64,000 nucleotides of DNA from Fusobacterium_C necrophorum_A (lineage in GTDB: Bacteria > Fusobacteriota > Fusobacteriia > Fusobacteriales > Fusobacteriaceae), in contig NZ_SBAP01000003.1 in assembly GCF_004134945.1 (NCBI RefSeq), positions 1 through 64,000 of the forward strand, written 5' to 3'. The translations under genes and the position numbers were made by a program. How positions within the stretch are numbered: the first letter of the stretch is position 1; the number at the start of each line of letters is the position of its first letter. The notes below the pieces were generated by a model. The model was given only the letters and a program-made list of their open reading frames with translations. It had not been told where the DNA came from and searched no databases. Shown piece after piece: positions 16,645 through 26,700 of this stretch.

Positions 16645-18361
16645 ATATTTTATAACAAGATATGCTATGACGGAAATAGGAGCAAAAAATCTTAAAAAAT
16701 CTATTTTCTCACATACCATCTTAAATATAACAAAATTATTTCCGCCTATCATAGCTTTTACGTTTTTATTTCAATATTTGGGAAGATTAGAAGGAACGGA
16801 AGACTCCTTAAGCCTTTCATTCATCACTTATATTGTCATCATTATAGGGATGCTGCTGCTTATGTATTTTGTTGCAAGATGGGATTATGTAAGGCTTTAT
16901 AACAATGTATATGAAGAAACGGCGAGTTCAAGAATAGAGATTGCAAATAGAATGAAAAAGCTTCCTCTTTCTTATTTTGGAAAACGAGATTTAACAGATC
17001 TTGCTACAACTATGATGGGGGATATTACCTTATATGAAGAAATATTTTCTCATGCAGTCCCCCACATCTATTCGACAATCATATCCACAACAATTCTATC
17101 CCTTATGATCTTAAATTATAACTGGAAATTAGGAATTGCTGCACTTTGGGTCATCCCTGTAGCCATACTTATTTTTTCTCTTTCTAAGAAAAAACAAAGA
17201 AAAACCATAGATAAGTGGATCAAAAGCAGCAGGCTTGTTTTTGATGATTTACAAGAAAATATTGAGCAGATAGAAGAAATCAAATCGTATAATTTGGAAG
17301 AAAAATCGATTCACCATTTTTTTGAAAAATTAAACGATGCCACGAAAATCAAATTGGAAACGGAATTTGTATCGGGGATATCCATTGCCTTTTCAGGAAT
17401 TCTTTTAAAACTTGGAATCGTTACGGTAGCAATTGTCGGAGCGAACATGATGATTGTCGGAGAAATTAATATCCTTGTTTATATCGTATTTTTAATAATA
17501 ACCTCAAGCATATATCTGCCCATTGAAAATATCTTGGGATTTATGGCACTGATTACTCTTCTTGACGGTGTCATTGCAAGGATGAAAGAAATCAAAACAA
17601 TGCCGATTCAGGAAGGAAAAACCGAGATGAAGCTAAAAAATTATGACATCGAATTCAAAGATGTTTATTTTACTTATGATGAATACTCGGTCATTAACGG
17701 TGTCAGCTTTACTGCAAAGCAGGGAGAGGTAACGGCACTTATCGGTCCCTCCGGGAGTGGAAAAACAACTCTTACGAAACTTGCTACAAGATTTTGGGAT
17801 ATCAACAGAGGACAAATCCTTTTAGGCGGAGAAGATATCAGCAAAGTGGATCCGGAAACTCTTTTAAAGAACTTTTCCATCGTTTTTCAAGATGTCGTCT
17901 TATTTAATGCCAGTATAAAAGATAATATCGGAATAGGAAAAAAAGGGGCGAGTGAGGAAGAAATCAGGAAGGCTGCACATATTGCAAGATGTGATGAATT
18001 CATAGAAAAAATGCCGGAAGGAATCAATACGATAATAGGAGAAAACGGGGAAAGACTTTCCGGAGGAGAAAGACAGAGATTATCCATTGCAAGAGCCATT
18101 CTAAAAGATGCACCGATCATCTTAATGGATGAAGCTACGGCATCCCTTGATGTGGAAAATGAAAGTCTGATTCAAGAAGCTCTGTCAGAGTTGATAAAAA
18201 ATAAAACCGTTATTGTCATTGCTCATAGAATGAGAACGATAAGAAATGCAGATAAGATTGTTTTGTTACATCAAGGTAAGATTGAAGCATTAGGAACGGA
18301 TGAAGACCTTAGGAAAAACTCTAAATTATATCAAGATATGATTGCAAAATCCATGTCGTAG
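16637..18361 (+). CDS. ABC transporter, partner half (YbtQ/IrtB type)
   Basis: A 574-residue second half-transporter. Six membrane helices are followed by an ATPase domain with Walker A GPSGSGKTT, signature LSGGERQR, Walker B IILMDEATASLD and H-loop IAHRM. Canonical residues are present here, while the partner has a slightly changed signature, as is usual in heterodimers. AGGAGG lies 6 bases before the ATG, inside the end of the partner gene, so the two are translationally coupled. It probably forms a heterodimer with the 14872-16644 product in the inner membrane. Confidence 0.9.
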   Translation: MLRYFITRYAMTEIGAKNLKKSIFSHTILNITKLFPPIIAFTFLFQYLGRLEGTEDSLSLSFITYIVIIIGMLLLMYFVARWDYVRLYNNVYEETASSRIEIANRMKKLPLSYFGKRDLTDLATTMMGDITLYEEIFSHAVPHIYSTIISTTILSLMILNYNWKLGIAALWVIPVAILIFSLSKKKQRKTIDKWIKSSRLVFDDLQENIEQIEEIKSYNLEEKSIHHFFEKLNDATKIKLETEFVSGISIAFSGILLKLGIVTVAIVGANMMIVGEINILVYIVFLIITSSIYLPIENILGFMALITLLDGVIARMKEIKTMPIQEGKTEMKLKNYDIEFKDVYFTYDEYSVINGVSFTAKQGEVTALIGPSGSGKTTLTKLATRFWDINRGQILLGGEDISKVDPETLLKNFSIVFQDVVLFNASIKDNIGIGKKGASEEEIRKAAHIARCDEFIEKMPEGINTIIGENGERLSGGERQRLSIARAILKDAPIILMDEATASLDVENESLIQEALSELIKNKTVIVIAHRMRTIRNADKIVLLHQGKIEALGTDEDLRKNSKLYQDMIAKSMS

Positions 18362-18419
18362 TATAACAGAAAGAAGAGTTAACAATGATATTTTCATTAG
18401 AAGGAGAAGGTAGAATTTT

Positions 18420-19004
18420 ATGAATACAAATAAATTAAAAATAAAAGACTTGGTCACAATAGGTGTATTTACAGTGATATATTTTATAGTTATGTTCGGT
18501 GTGGGAATGATAGGTATGATACCTATTTTGTTTCTTATATATCCCACAATCTTAGGCATTGTAACAGGAGTGATAATCATGCTTTTTATGGCAAAAGTCC
18601 AAAAACCTTTCGCATTATTTATACTCGGTATCATATCCCCTTTGATTATGTTTTCCATGGGACATACCTATATAACGCCTGTTCATGCTCTAATTGTAAT
18701 GACCATTGCAGAGCCTATCAGAAAAGCGGGAAATTATAAAACATTTCATTATAATATGCTATCTTTTGCAGTATTTAATACCTGGATTTGCGGTTCTCTT
18801 ATGCAAATGCTTCTGGTAAAAGACAGATACCTTGAAATGTGTTTACAAATGATGGGAGAAGAGTATACAAGGGGACTTGAAAGACTTATTACTTATCCGA
18901 ATATGGCTTTGGTTTATATAGGTGCTTTTGTGGGAGGAATCATAGGGGCTTATATCGGAAAAGCATTTTTGAAAAAACATTTTGAAAAAGCGGGTATAAT
19001 ATAA
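18420..19004 (+). CDS. MptD/Trep_Strep-family ECF transporter S component
   Basis: A 194-residue membrane protein with five or six helices. The opening (LKIKDLVTIGVFTVIYFIVMF), the middle helices (ITPVHALIVMTIAEPIRKAGN) and the C-terminal AFVGGIIGAYIGKAFLKKHFEKAGI are typical of the MptD/Trep_Strep family of substrate-binding ECF subunits. The S component sets specificity; the substrate of this family is not firmly known. A GGAGAAGG site precedes the ATG, and the stop overlaps the next start by one base. The ATPase and T subunits follow directly. Confidence 0.85.
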   Translation: MNTNKLKIKDLVTIGVFTVIYFIVMFGVGMIGMIPILFLIYPTILGIVTGVIIMLFMAKVQKPFALFILGIISPLIMFSMGHTYITPVHALIVMTIAEPIRKAGNYKTFHYNMLSFAVFNTWICGSLMQMLLVKDRYLEMCLQMMGEEYTRGLERLITYPNMALVYIGAFVGGIIGAYIGKAFLKKHFEKAGII

Positions 19005-19690
19005 TGCCCGTTTTCTCCGACAATCCTTATAACCCTAATCCTATCACTAAATTTTTGGTGACATTTTTGAGCGGACTCACAGTTCTTAACAATATAGAAT
19101 TTTGCCTTGAACTGGGAATTGTTTTGTTGATTTCCATTCTTTTTTACAAAAATAGCTTCAAAAGGGATGCGATAAAAGGAATCCTGTTCTTTGCTGTCTT
19201 TTCTTTATTACCAAACTTTAAGATGATTGAGGGAGCTCCTGTGATAATAAAGATGTTTTTTATGCTCTTTATTGTATTTAGAATGTTTTATCTTCCATAC
19301 CTGTCAGGTAAATTTTTGATAAAAACATCCGATGTGGGAAGTATCATATCCTCTATGGATATGCTTAGAGTTCCCAAAAATATTTCGATACCTGTTGCCG
19401 TCATGTTTCGTTTTTTTCCTTCATTTAAGGAAGAGAAGGATAATATAAAAATGGCTATGAAGATACGAGGAATTCCTTTTAAAAATCCTATTTCATATTT
19501 GGAATATGTAATAGTCCCTCTGCTGATCATTTCATCAAATATTGCAGATGATATTTCAAAAGCGGCGGAAACAAGATGTATTGAAAATCCAATTAAGAAA
19601 GAAAGATATATATCCGTAAGGATAAAAGGCATTGACTTTGTTTATGCAGCTTCAGTTTCAATACTGGTGATAGGAGGCTGGCTATGGTAG
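19004..19690 (+). CDS. ECF transporter T component (EcfT/CbiQ-like)
   Basis: A 228-residue coupling subunit with hydrophobic helices and the two Arg-containing coupling motifs that dock into the ATPases: KIRGIPFKNP and ETRCIENPIKKERY (usually ARG/XRX). Two forms of the tail helix follow. It joins the S component to the ATPase for substrate import. It overlaps both neighbours by a few bases, which indicates one operon with fixed stoichiometry. The start ATG sits in the previous stop codon (TAATG). Confidence 0.88.
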   Translation: MPVFSDNPYNPNPITKFLVTFLSGLTVLNNIEFCLELGIVLLISILFYKNSFKRDAIKGILFFAVFSLLPNFKMIEGAPVIIKMFFMLFIVFRMFYLPYLSGKFLIKTSDVGSIISSMDMLRVPKNISIPVAVMFRFFPSFKEEKDNIKMAMKIRGIPFKNPISYLEYVIVPLLIISSNIADDISKAAETRCIENPIKKERYISVRIKGIDFVYAASVSILVIGGWLW

Positions 19691-21057
19691 AAATTAAAAA
19701 TTTAACACTGTCTTATCAGAAAAATGAAAAAATCTTACAAGATATTTCACTAACTATAAAAAAAGGGGAATGTATATTACTTACAGGCAGGAGTGGTAGC
19801 GGAAAATCTTCTGTTATCAATTCTATCAATGGTTTGTCTACAAGATATGATGGAGCTACATTAAGCGGCGAAATAAAGATAGAAGATAAAAACACGAAAG
19901 AGCTTGAACTTTATGAAATATCCATGTTGGTGTCAAGTGTTTTTCAAAATCCCAAAACTCATTTTTTTAATGTAAATACTACCATTGAATTATTATTTTA
20001 TTTGGAGAACATAGGCTTATCAAAAGAAAAAATGGAAGAAAGACTTCATGAAATGCTTACAATTTTTCCAATAGAACATCTTTTAAACAGAGATATTTTT
20101 AAGCTTTCAGGTGGAGAAAAACAAATTCTTTGTATTGCGGCAAGTTATATATCAGGCACAAATAGAATCGTTTTAGATGAACCATCCTCAAATCTTGATG
20201 AAAATAATATCGAAATTATAAGGGAAATGCTTTTAAAACTTAAAAACAGAGGAATCACTCTCATCATTTCAGAACATAGAATATTTTATCTCATGGATAT
20301 TGCAGATAGAATTTTCTTAATGGAAAATGGGAAAATACAAAGAGAATATACGATAGACGATTTTAAAAAATTATCTTTGACAGAACTAAACAATTTAGGC
20401 TTGAGAGACAAGCGGAAAACAAAGCTTAGTCTGCCTAAAAATCAAAATCAAGGCAACTTCGAAGTTAGAAATATAGAATTTCCGTTTAAAGGGACAGACA
20501 AAAAGCTCCGGCTAAAAAACATGATATTTGAAACAGGAAAAATATATGGAATCCTAGGAATGAATGGACTTGGCAAATCAACTTTTATCAGATGCCTGAT
20601 AGGAGTCGAAAAAAACTCTAAGGATGAAATTTATTTCAATGGCAATAAACTCTCTAAAAAAGATAGACTTAAACTTTCATCTCTTGTCATGCAGGATGTG
20701 AACCACCAGCTTTTTACAGATTCTGTCATAAAGGAACTAAGTCTTGGAATAAAAAATATTGAAAAAAATAAGGTGGAGGATATCTTGAAAAAACTTGACT
20801 TATATGAGTTTAAAGACTCTCATCCCATGAGCCTTTCAGGAGGGCAAAAACAAAGAGTGGCAATCGCCTCGATTTTATTAAAAGACTCAAAATTTATATT
20901 TTTTGATGAACCGACAAGTGGAATGGATTATGTAAATATGATAAAAATATCTGAACTTATCCGTCAAAATAAAAAAGACAGTAATATCATCTTCATTGTT
21001 TCACACGATATTGAATTTTTAAATGCAATAGCTGATTCTGTTGTCCATATTTATTAA
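19684..21057 (+). CDS. ECF transporter ATPase, two fused nucleotide-binding domains
   Basis: A 457-residue protein equal to two EcfA subunits in one chain. Domain 1 has Walker A TGRSGSGKSS, signature LSGGEKQ and Walker B RIVLDEPSSNLD. Domain 2 (from about residue 260) has Walker A LGMNGLGKST, signature LSGGQKQR and Walker B FIFFDEPTSGMD, ending in the SHD H-loop. It powers the S-T membrane pair. In many ECF systems the two ATPases are separate genes; here they are fused. It overlaps the T gene by 7 bases. Confidence 0.9.
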   Translation: MVEIKNLTLSYQKNEKILQDISLTIKKGECILLTGRSGSGKSSVINSINGLSTRYDGATLSGEIKIEDKNTKELELYEISMLVSSVFQNPKTHFFNVNTTIELLFYLENIGLSKEKMEERLHEMLTIFPIEHLLNRDIFKLSGGEKQILCIAASYISGTNRIVLDEPSSNLDENNIEIIREMLLKLKNRGITLIISEHRIFYLMDIADRIFLMENGKIQREYTIDDFKKLSLTELNNLGLRDKRKTKLSLPKNQNQGNFEVRNIEFPFKGTDKKLRLKNMIFETGKIYGILGMNGLGKSTFIRCLIGVEKNSKDEIYFNGNKLSKKDRLKLSSLVMQDVNHQLFTDSVIKELSLGIKNIEKNKVEDILKKLDLYEFKDSHPMSLSGGQKQRVAIASILLKDSKFIFFDEPTSGMDYVNMIKISELIRQNKKDSNIIFIVSHDIEFLNAIADSVVHIY

Positions 21058-21113
21058 AATATTAATTTTTAAATCATGGAATCTATTTATACAAAAGGAT
21101 GGAGGAGGATTTT

Positions 21114-21377
21114 ATGGAAAAAATTTATAATGCATTGAATTCCAATGGAATCTTTATCTGTATAGCGGACGGTATTGAGGAAGATTATAGTAAACCTTGG
21201 GATATGGTTGTTTCATGGTTCATATACAGAATGAAGGATATGCATATGGAAGTAGGCAAAGATATGGTGAAAGATTCCGCAATAAAGGCAGGCTTTGTTT
21301 CATTAGAAAAAATGTCTGTTATTTCCTCCGGGGGACATCTTGACATCGATATTCTTCAGAAAATCGTTAAGGAATGA
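21114..21377 (+). pseudogene. C-terminal remnant of a SAM-dependent methyltransferase
   Basis: An 87-codon frame with a strong GGAGGAGG site. The sequence (IYNALNSNGIFICIADGIEED, then AIKAGFVSLEKMSVISSGGHLDIDIL) fits the last third of an O-methyltransferase-like Rossmann enzyme, where a Gly-rich strand is followed by a lid helix and the C-terminal strand. The N-terminal SAM-binding GxGxG part is absent, so the product cannot bind SAM. Loci of this ABC/ECF type often end in a methyltransferase gene. An internal deletion that kept the ribosome site is likely. Confidence 0.6.
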
Positions 21378-21403
21378 CAAAGAGTAAATCATTTCAAATT
21401 CAA

Positions 21404-21444
21404 AGCCCAAAACGAAGATTTTAACATTTTTTTCGCTTTGGGCT
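21404..21444. terminator. Bidirectional terminator between the ECF operon and the TonB receptor
   Basis: AGCCCAAAACGA (21404-21415) pairs with TCGCTTTGGGCT (21433-21444), a 12-bp stem with one mismatch, and T-runs lie on the plus-strand side. It separates two convergent units. Confidence 0.8.
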
Positions 21445-21499
21445 ATGATTTTTTTTACTGGAAGAGAAAAATTTTATTCAATCGATGGTTTAAAATTAT

Positions 21500-23491
21500 T
21501 TAAAAACGATATTTAAATCCTACATAGACATTTCTTCCATTTGCCGGATGATATACTTTTTGAGAAGCAAAAGGACTTCGCATAATCGCTACACTGTGAG
21601 CATATTTTTTATCCAATAGGTTTTTAGCTCCCCCATAAATTTCCATTCCATTTTGAAAACGGTAGGAAAGATGAAGGTCCCATGTTGTGTAAGAATTTTC
21701 TTTTGAAAATTCATTTTTAAAATCGTCGTCAGCATAAGCCTTCGATTGATAATATACATCCGTATTGATATGAAATTGTTCTGTAACATGATAGCTGGCT
21801 CCCAAATTCACAATCCATTTCGGAACTGCCGGGAACGTTTTCCCTTGATAGATTCCACTTTCTATCTTGGGATGGATATAGGAGATATTTTCTCGTAGGG
21901 ACAGCTTATCCAAATAATGAATCAAGGAGATTTGAGCTCCCCTTCTTCTTGTTTTCCCATCAAAATTTCTTGTTTTGACTTGATACAATCCCGTTTTATC
22001 GTAATATACTTCATTTCGAGTATCCATCCAGAAAATAGAAGTCGAGAAAAGAGTGTTCGCAAGATAATCTCGCCATCCCAGTTCATAAATACTGTCTTTT
22101 TTCGTTTTCACATCTCCGGTCCATGCCTCCATATCCCCGATACTTGGAGTTCTCATCGAATTTGTGTAATTGAAATACAAGTTTCCGCTGTCGGAATAAA
22201 GATAATTGACTCCCAGTTCAAAACTGTTGTTATTGGAAGAAGTGGAGGATACAGGATTTGCTTCCAACAAATTCCAAACAGGACCGTAAACTTTGGAAGT
22301 GTAATCATAATTTACCCTTTCTCTTCGATAGCCTTGTGTAAATTCCCAATTCTTAACGGTAATTTTATTCATGAGATAGAGAGCCTTCGATTTTCTGGTA
22401 TCGTTCGGAGCCTTTTTTCCATTCGATAGGAAGGTATCCTTCCATTCCCTTTTTCCGTTTCTAATGTCCCCACCGACGATGACATAGCTATTGTTTCCGT
22501 AGAGATACTTTATCTGCGGAGTCACAAAATATTCTTCCATTAGAAAATGTTGATTTTCATTTTTTCCGTGATGATAGCCTCCATAAAGTAAAAAATCAAG
22601 CTTATCATTCCATTTTTTACGATAGGATAGATTCCAGATATCCGTGACATCCTCTATGTAGTTACCTGTCATTCCCGCTTGTTTCGGATTTTCTTCATAC
22701 TGTTTTTTGTTCAGAAAAGTGGTAAAATAGTCTTTGCTTTTCATATGACTGTAACGTAATTCAATACTTTGGTCTTTCCCTTCCTTTTTCCCACTCAACC
22801 AAAAACTGTCTTTCCTATCTTTTTTATGTCTGTAGTCGAAAGTCTTTCCGCTCATGTCAATCCCATGTGCTCTATCTCTCCAATCCATAGAAGAATATCC
22901 TGAATAGGAAGCTTGGAGAGAAAAGTTTTTCTCCATTTGACCTCCTATTCCCAGATGGATTCTTCCCGTTTTCCAAGAACCATATTCCAAATCGACATTT
23001 CCATAATATTTTTTATTCTTCATCGTCTGTGTGATAATGTTGACAACTCCTCCCGCAGCACCATCTCCATACATCAAAGCTCCTCCTCCCTGAATGATTT
23101 CAATTCTCTCAATTTCAGAAACAGGAATGGAATTGACATCAAAAACTCGAACTCCACTTAAGGGAACCCCATTGAGAAGTAACAGAGTGGAAGTCAAACT
23201 GGAAGCCATTCCGGCTCCCCTTAAATCAATGACCGGAGGAGCTCCATCCAAGTTCCGTATGAGAAGTCCCGGAATTCCCTTCAAAGCATCTTCTACATTC
23301 AAAGCTCCTTTTTCTTTTATTTCTTCTTTGGTAACCACACGAACATTTTTTGCAGTCCTGTGGGGAGAACTTCCAAAAGAATCCATACTGACAATTGTTT
23401 GCTCCAATGTCACAGTGGGATCCTCTTTTCCAAAAACTGTTTGAACAGTTGCCAACATGAAAATAGACAGTAAGTAAAAATTTTTTTTCAT
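21500..23491 (-). CDS. TonB-dependent outer-membrane receptor
   Basis: A 663-residue receptor: a signal peptide (MKKNFYLLSIFMLATVQTVFG), a short TonB-contact region (EQTIVSMDSF), a plug domain (VVTKEEIKEKGALNVEDALKGIPG, then IERIEIIQGGGALMYGDGAAGGVVNIIT) and a 22-strand-type barrel ending in GFKYRF with C-terminal Phe. It would bring a metal complex, haem or cobalamin into the periplasm using TonB energy. The ligand is unknown, but it converges on the AraC/ABC/ECF locus, which may supply the inner-membrane step. The GGGGG site is 6 bases before the ATG. No tonB or exbBD genes are in the window. Confidence 0.93.
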   Translation of the reverse strand: MKKNFYLLSIFMLATVQTVFGKEDPTVTLEQTIVSMDSFGSSPHRTAKNVRVVTKEEIKEKGALNVEDALKGIPGLLIRNLDGAPPVIDLRGAGMASSLTSTLLLLNGVPLSGVRVFDVNSIPVSEIERIEIIQGGGALMYGDGAAGGVVNIITQTMKNKKYYGNVDLEYGSWKTGRIHLGIGGQMEKNFSLQASYSGYSSMDWRDRAHGIDMSGKTFDYRHKKDRKDSFWLSGKKEGKDQSIELRYSHMKSKDYFTTFLNKKQYEENPKQAGMTGNYIEDVTDIWNLSYRKKWNDKLDFLLYGGYHHGKNENQHFLMEEYFVTPQIKYLYGNNSYVIVGGDIRNGKREWKDTFLSNGKKAPNDTRKSKALYLMNKITVKNWEFTQGYRRERVNYDYTSKVYGPVWNLLEANPVSSTSSNNNSFELGVNYLYSDSGNLYFNYTNSMRTPSIGDMEAWTGDVKTKKDSIYELGWRDYLANTLFSTSIFWMDTRNEVYYDKTGLYQVKTRNFDGKTRRRGAQISLIHYLDKLSLRENISYIHPKIESGIYQGKTFPAVPKWIVNLGASYHVTEQFHINTDVYYQSKAYADDDFKNEFSKENSYTTWDLHLSYRFQNGMEIYGGAKNLLDKKYAHSVAIMRSPFASQKVYHPANGRNVYVGFKYRF

Positions 23492-23701
23492 AGCTTTCCC
23501 CCTTTTTTCTTTTATTTTTTAATATTTAAATATAAAAAATTATTTTTTTCTTTCTAGAAAATTCTAAACGTATTTTTTCATTTTCTTTGTTCAAAAAAGA
23601 AATCTTAAAATTCATGTTATAATTTCCTTAAGAATAAAATACCTTCTAGCATGTGTTATCTGCTATCCAAGCTTTTATACTGTTTATTTGTCTTCACCTT
23701 C

Positions 23702-23717
23702 ATCTTGTGTTCAAGAT
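23702..23717 (-). repeat. Degenerate copy of a terminator-associated palindrome
   Basis: ATCTTGAACACAAGAT (minus strand) is one mismatch from the 16-base core inside the 32835-32917 element and also similar to the core in the glyA terminator. As in those cases it lies just after the stop of a minus-strand gene, here the RND pump. The flanking arms are eroded. Confidence 0.5.
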
Positions 23718-23743
23718 TTTGAGCTCAATACAATTCTTCATTT

Positions 23744-26700
23744 CTAGTTTTCTTCCGAAGTCTTGATTTCTCTTTTCATTCTATCTCTCAGACTTCCTAT
23801 CCATTCATAGCTTGCCGGAAGCAACAAAAGAGTCAAAAAGGTTGAGAAAGTCATTCCGAACATAACGGAAATTCCCAGTCCTTGATAGACTTCACTCCCT
23901 TCTCCCAATCCCAATGAGAGAGGAAGCATTCCAAAGATAGTGGTAAGGCTTGTCAATAAAATCGGACGTAAACGAAGACTGCAAGCTTTTTGAATTGCCT
24001 CTTGTCGGGAATTTCCTTTCTTTTCTTCCTGCTGAATAAAGTCCAGTAAGACAATGGCATTGTTTACCACAATTCCAATCAGCAAAATAATTCCAACCAT
24101 AGCTACCGCATCCATGGTATGTCTTGTAATCAAGAAACCAAGAATCACACCGACCAGAGCAAATGGAATACTTCCCATGACAAGGAAAGGAAACAATAAG
24201 CTTTCAAATTGGGCTGCCAACAGAGCATAAATCAGAAATAGAGAAAGAAAAAAAGTAAGCAGTAAATCTTTCATCATCTTTTGCATTTTTTCAGCCTCTC
24301 CTCCCCAACGATATTGAATGGAGGAGTCCTGATTTTTTTCTTGAAAAATACGAACAAACTCCTTCTGAATCTTTCGCATTCCCCGTCCCGCATCGTTTGC
24401 ATAGAGACTCACTCGATACAGTCTATTTGTTTTATCAATGCTGAGAGAATGTTCGCTTTCCTGAAAATCTGCTATTTCCTGTAGACTCACAAAGGATTTT
24501 TCAGCTATTTTTACTTTCAGATTTTTTAATTGTTCCAAAGATTTTCTGGCTTCTTTCGGAAGTCGAATCAATACTTCCACTTCTTCATTTCCGTCTTTGA
24601 TGCTGATGCTGTTGTTCCGATCGCCTCCCAGTAGAAAATAACTGATACTTTGCTCCAAGTTTCTGACATCTCCTCCCAAAGCTTCCAATTTTTCTCTGCG
24701 AAATAAAATTTGTATTTCTTTTCCACCGGAATCCAGACTGGAGCTGATATCGGAAATTCCTTGTATCTTCGGAAGTTTTTCCTGCATTTGATAAGCAATT
24801 CGTTTCAAACTCTCCGCTTGCGTCCCTATTATTTGAAATTCCACATCTTTCTTCGGTTTCCCTTTCGCATATTCATAGAAAAAAGTGCTTCTGATATCGG
24901 GAATTTTCTCTATTTCTCGACGAACTGTTTCCACCACGTCGAAAAGACTTTTCTCTCTTTCTCCTTTCGAGCCAATGTCAACATTTAAAGAAATGGTTCC
25001 TTCCCGTTTTTGAAGAATGGAAAAGTAACTTTTCGTATGTGCTTCCTTTTTCACAATATCTTCCATTCTCCTCCTCAATTCTTCTATTTTCTCCAAGTCA
25101 CTTCCTTTCTTAAATTCCGCTATCACAGAATAGTATCCGTAATCCTGTTTCGTCATAAAGGCGAATCTGATATAACGAAGCCCCGCTCCGAGAATGAAAA
25201 AACTCAAAAAGAAAGAAGCCAAAACCATTCTTCCTCGATATTTTAAAAAGAATTTCAAGATTTTCTGATATATTTTTTGGACTCTGCGAAAATATTTCCC
25301 TCCGCTTTGTAAGAGATTTCTCCTGTCAAAGAACTGAGCGGATAACATGGGAATTAAGCTAAGCGACACGATAAGGGCGGCAAGATTGGAAAAAATAATC
25401 GCCCAAACCATCTCTTGAAACATTTCCTTCATAATTCCTTCCGTGAAAACGATGGGAAGAAAGACGATGACACTCGTGAGAGTGGAGGCAAGAATCGAAG
25501 AAAAAACTTCTTTTGTTCCGATAAAAGAAGCTTTTTTCACATCTTTTTCCTCTTCCTGAACATGTCTATAAATATTGTCCACGACAACCACAGCATTGTC
25601 TGTGAGCATTCCCACTCCGATAGCAAGCCCCATTAAAGAAATTAAATTCAAAGTGGCGTTCATTCTTTTCAACAGAAAAAAAGTAATCGAAATTGCGAGA
25701 GGAAAAGCAATTGTGATAATCAAGGTGACCTTTTTATTTTTCAAAAAAAGCCAGAGAAAAAGACTTGCTAAAAGCAATCCCTGCAAAGCACTTTTTCCAA
25801 CGGTATAAATTGATTTTTGAATACTGTCTGCGGAATCAAATATCTTTTTATATTCCATATTGGAGGGCATGGTCTTTTTCATTCTACGAAGAAGTGTCAT
25901 AATCTTTTGATTGATTTCCACAGTGCTTCCGTCCACCGATTTTGAAATGGCTATTGTGGTAGCAGGATTTCCGTTATGAAAGCCCAGATTGATGACATCC
26001 TCTTGAGAAACGACCACTTTGGCAATATCTTTCAAACGAAGAGTATTTCCATTGGCATGAAGAATAATATTTTCATATTCTGAAACGGTTTTTAACTCTC
26101 CAAGAGCTTGAATCATGTATTCTTCTCTTCCATTCATCAGAGTACCCATAGGAAAGACCACGGAGGATTCCCGTATTTTTTGATAAAGCTCCATAGGACT
26201 TAGATTGAAGTTCGCCAATGTAATCGGATTTACTTGGATTTGTATCTGCTTTTTAAGAGCTCCTAAAATAATCACTTCCGCAACTCCGGGAATGCTTTCC
26301 AAATTAGGTTTTACATGCTCTTCCAGATAGGAAGATAATTCTTTTTCATTCGGAGAAGTAAAGGTCAAAAAGAGAGTAAAGGCTCCCGTTCCCATCTCCA
26401 TTTTTTTCACCAGTGAATTTTTGGCGGAATTCGGTAAGTCATTTCGAATTTGAAAGATTTCCCTTTGAATTTCCATGACCTTATTCTCGATATTCGTTCC
26501 ATATTCAAATTCGACAGAAATCAAAGAATTTTCATAGCTGGAAGTGGAAGAAATATTCTCGACTCCCTCGATGTTCGGAAGTACTTTTTCAATTTTATTA
26601 CTGATTTGTTTCTCCACATCCTGTGCGGATGCTCCCGGCCAGTGTGTTGTAATTTTTACCACAGGGTATTCCATATTGGGCAGCAATTCCGTTTTCATAT

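Noticed and set aside
18362..18419. A riboswitch controlling the ECF S component
   Set aside because: The gap is only 58 bases, mostly ribosome site, too short for any known vitamin aptamer.
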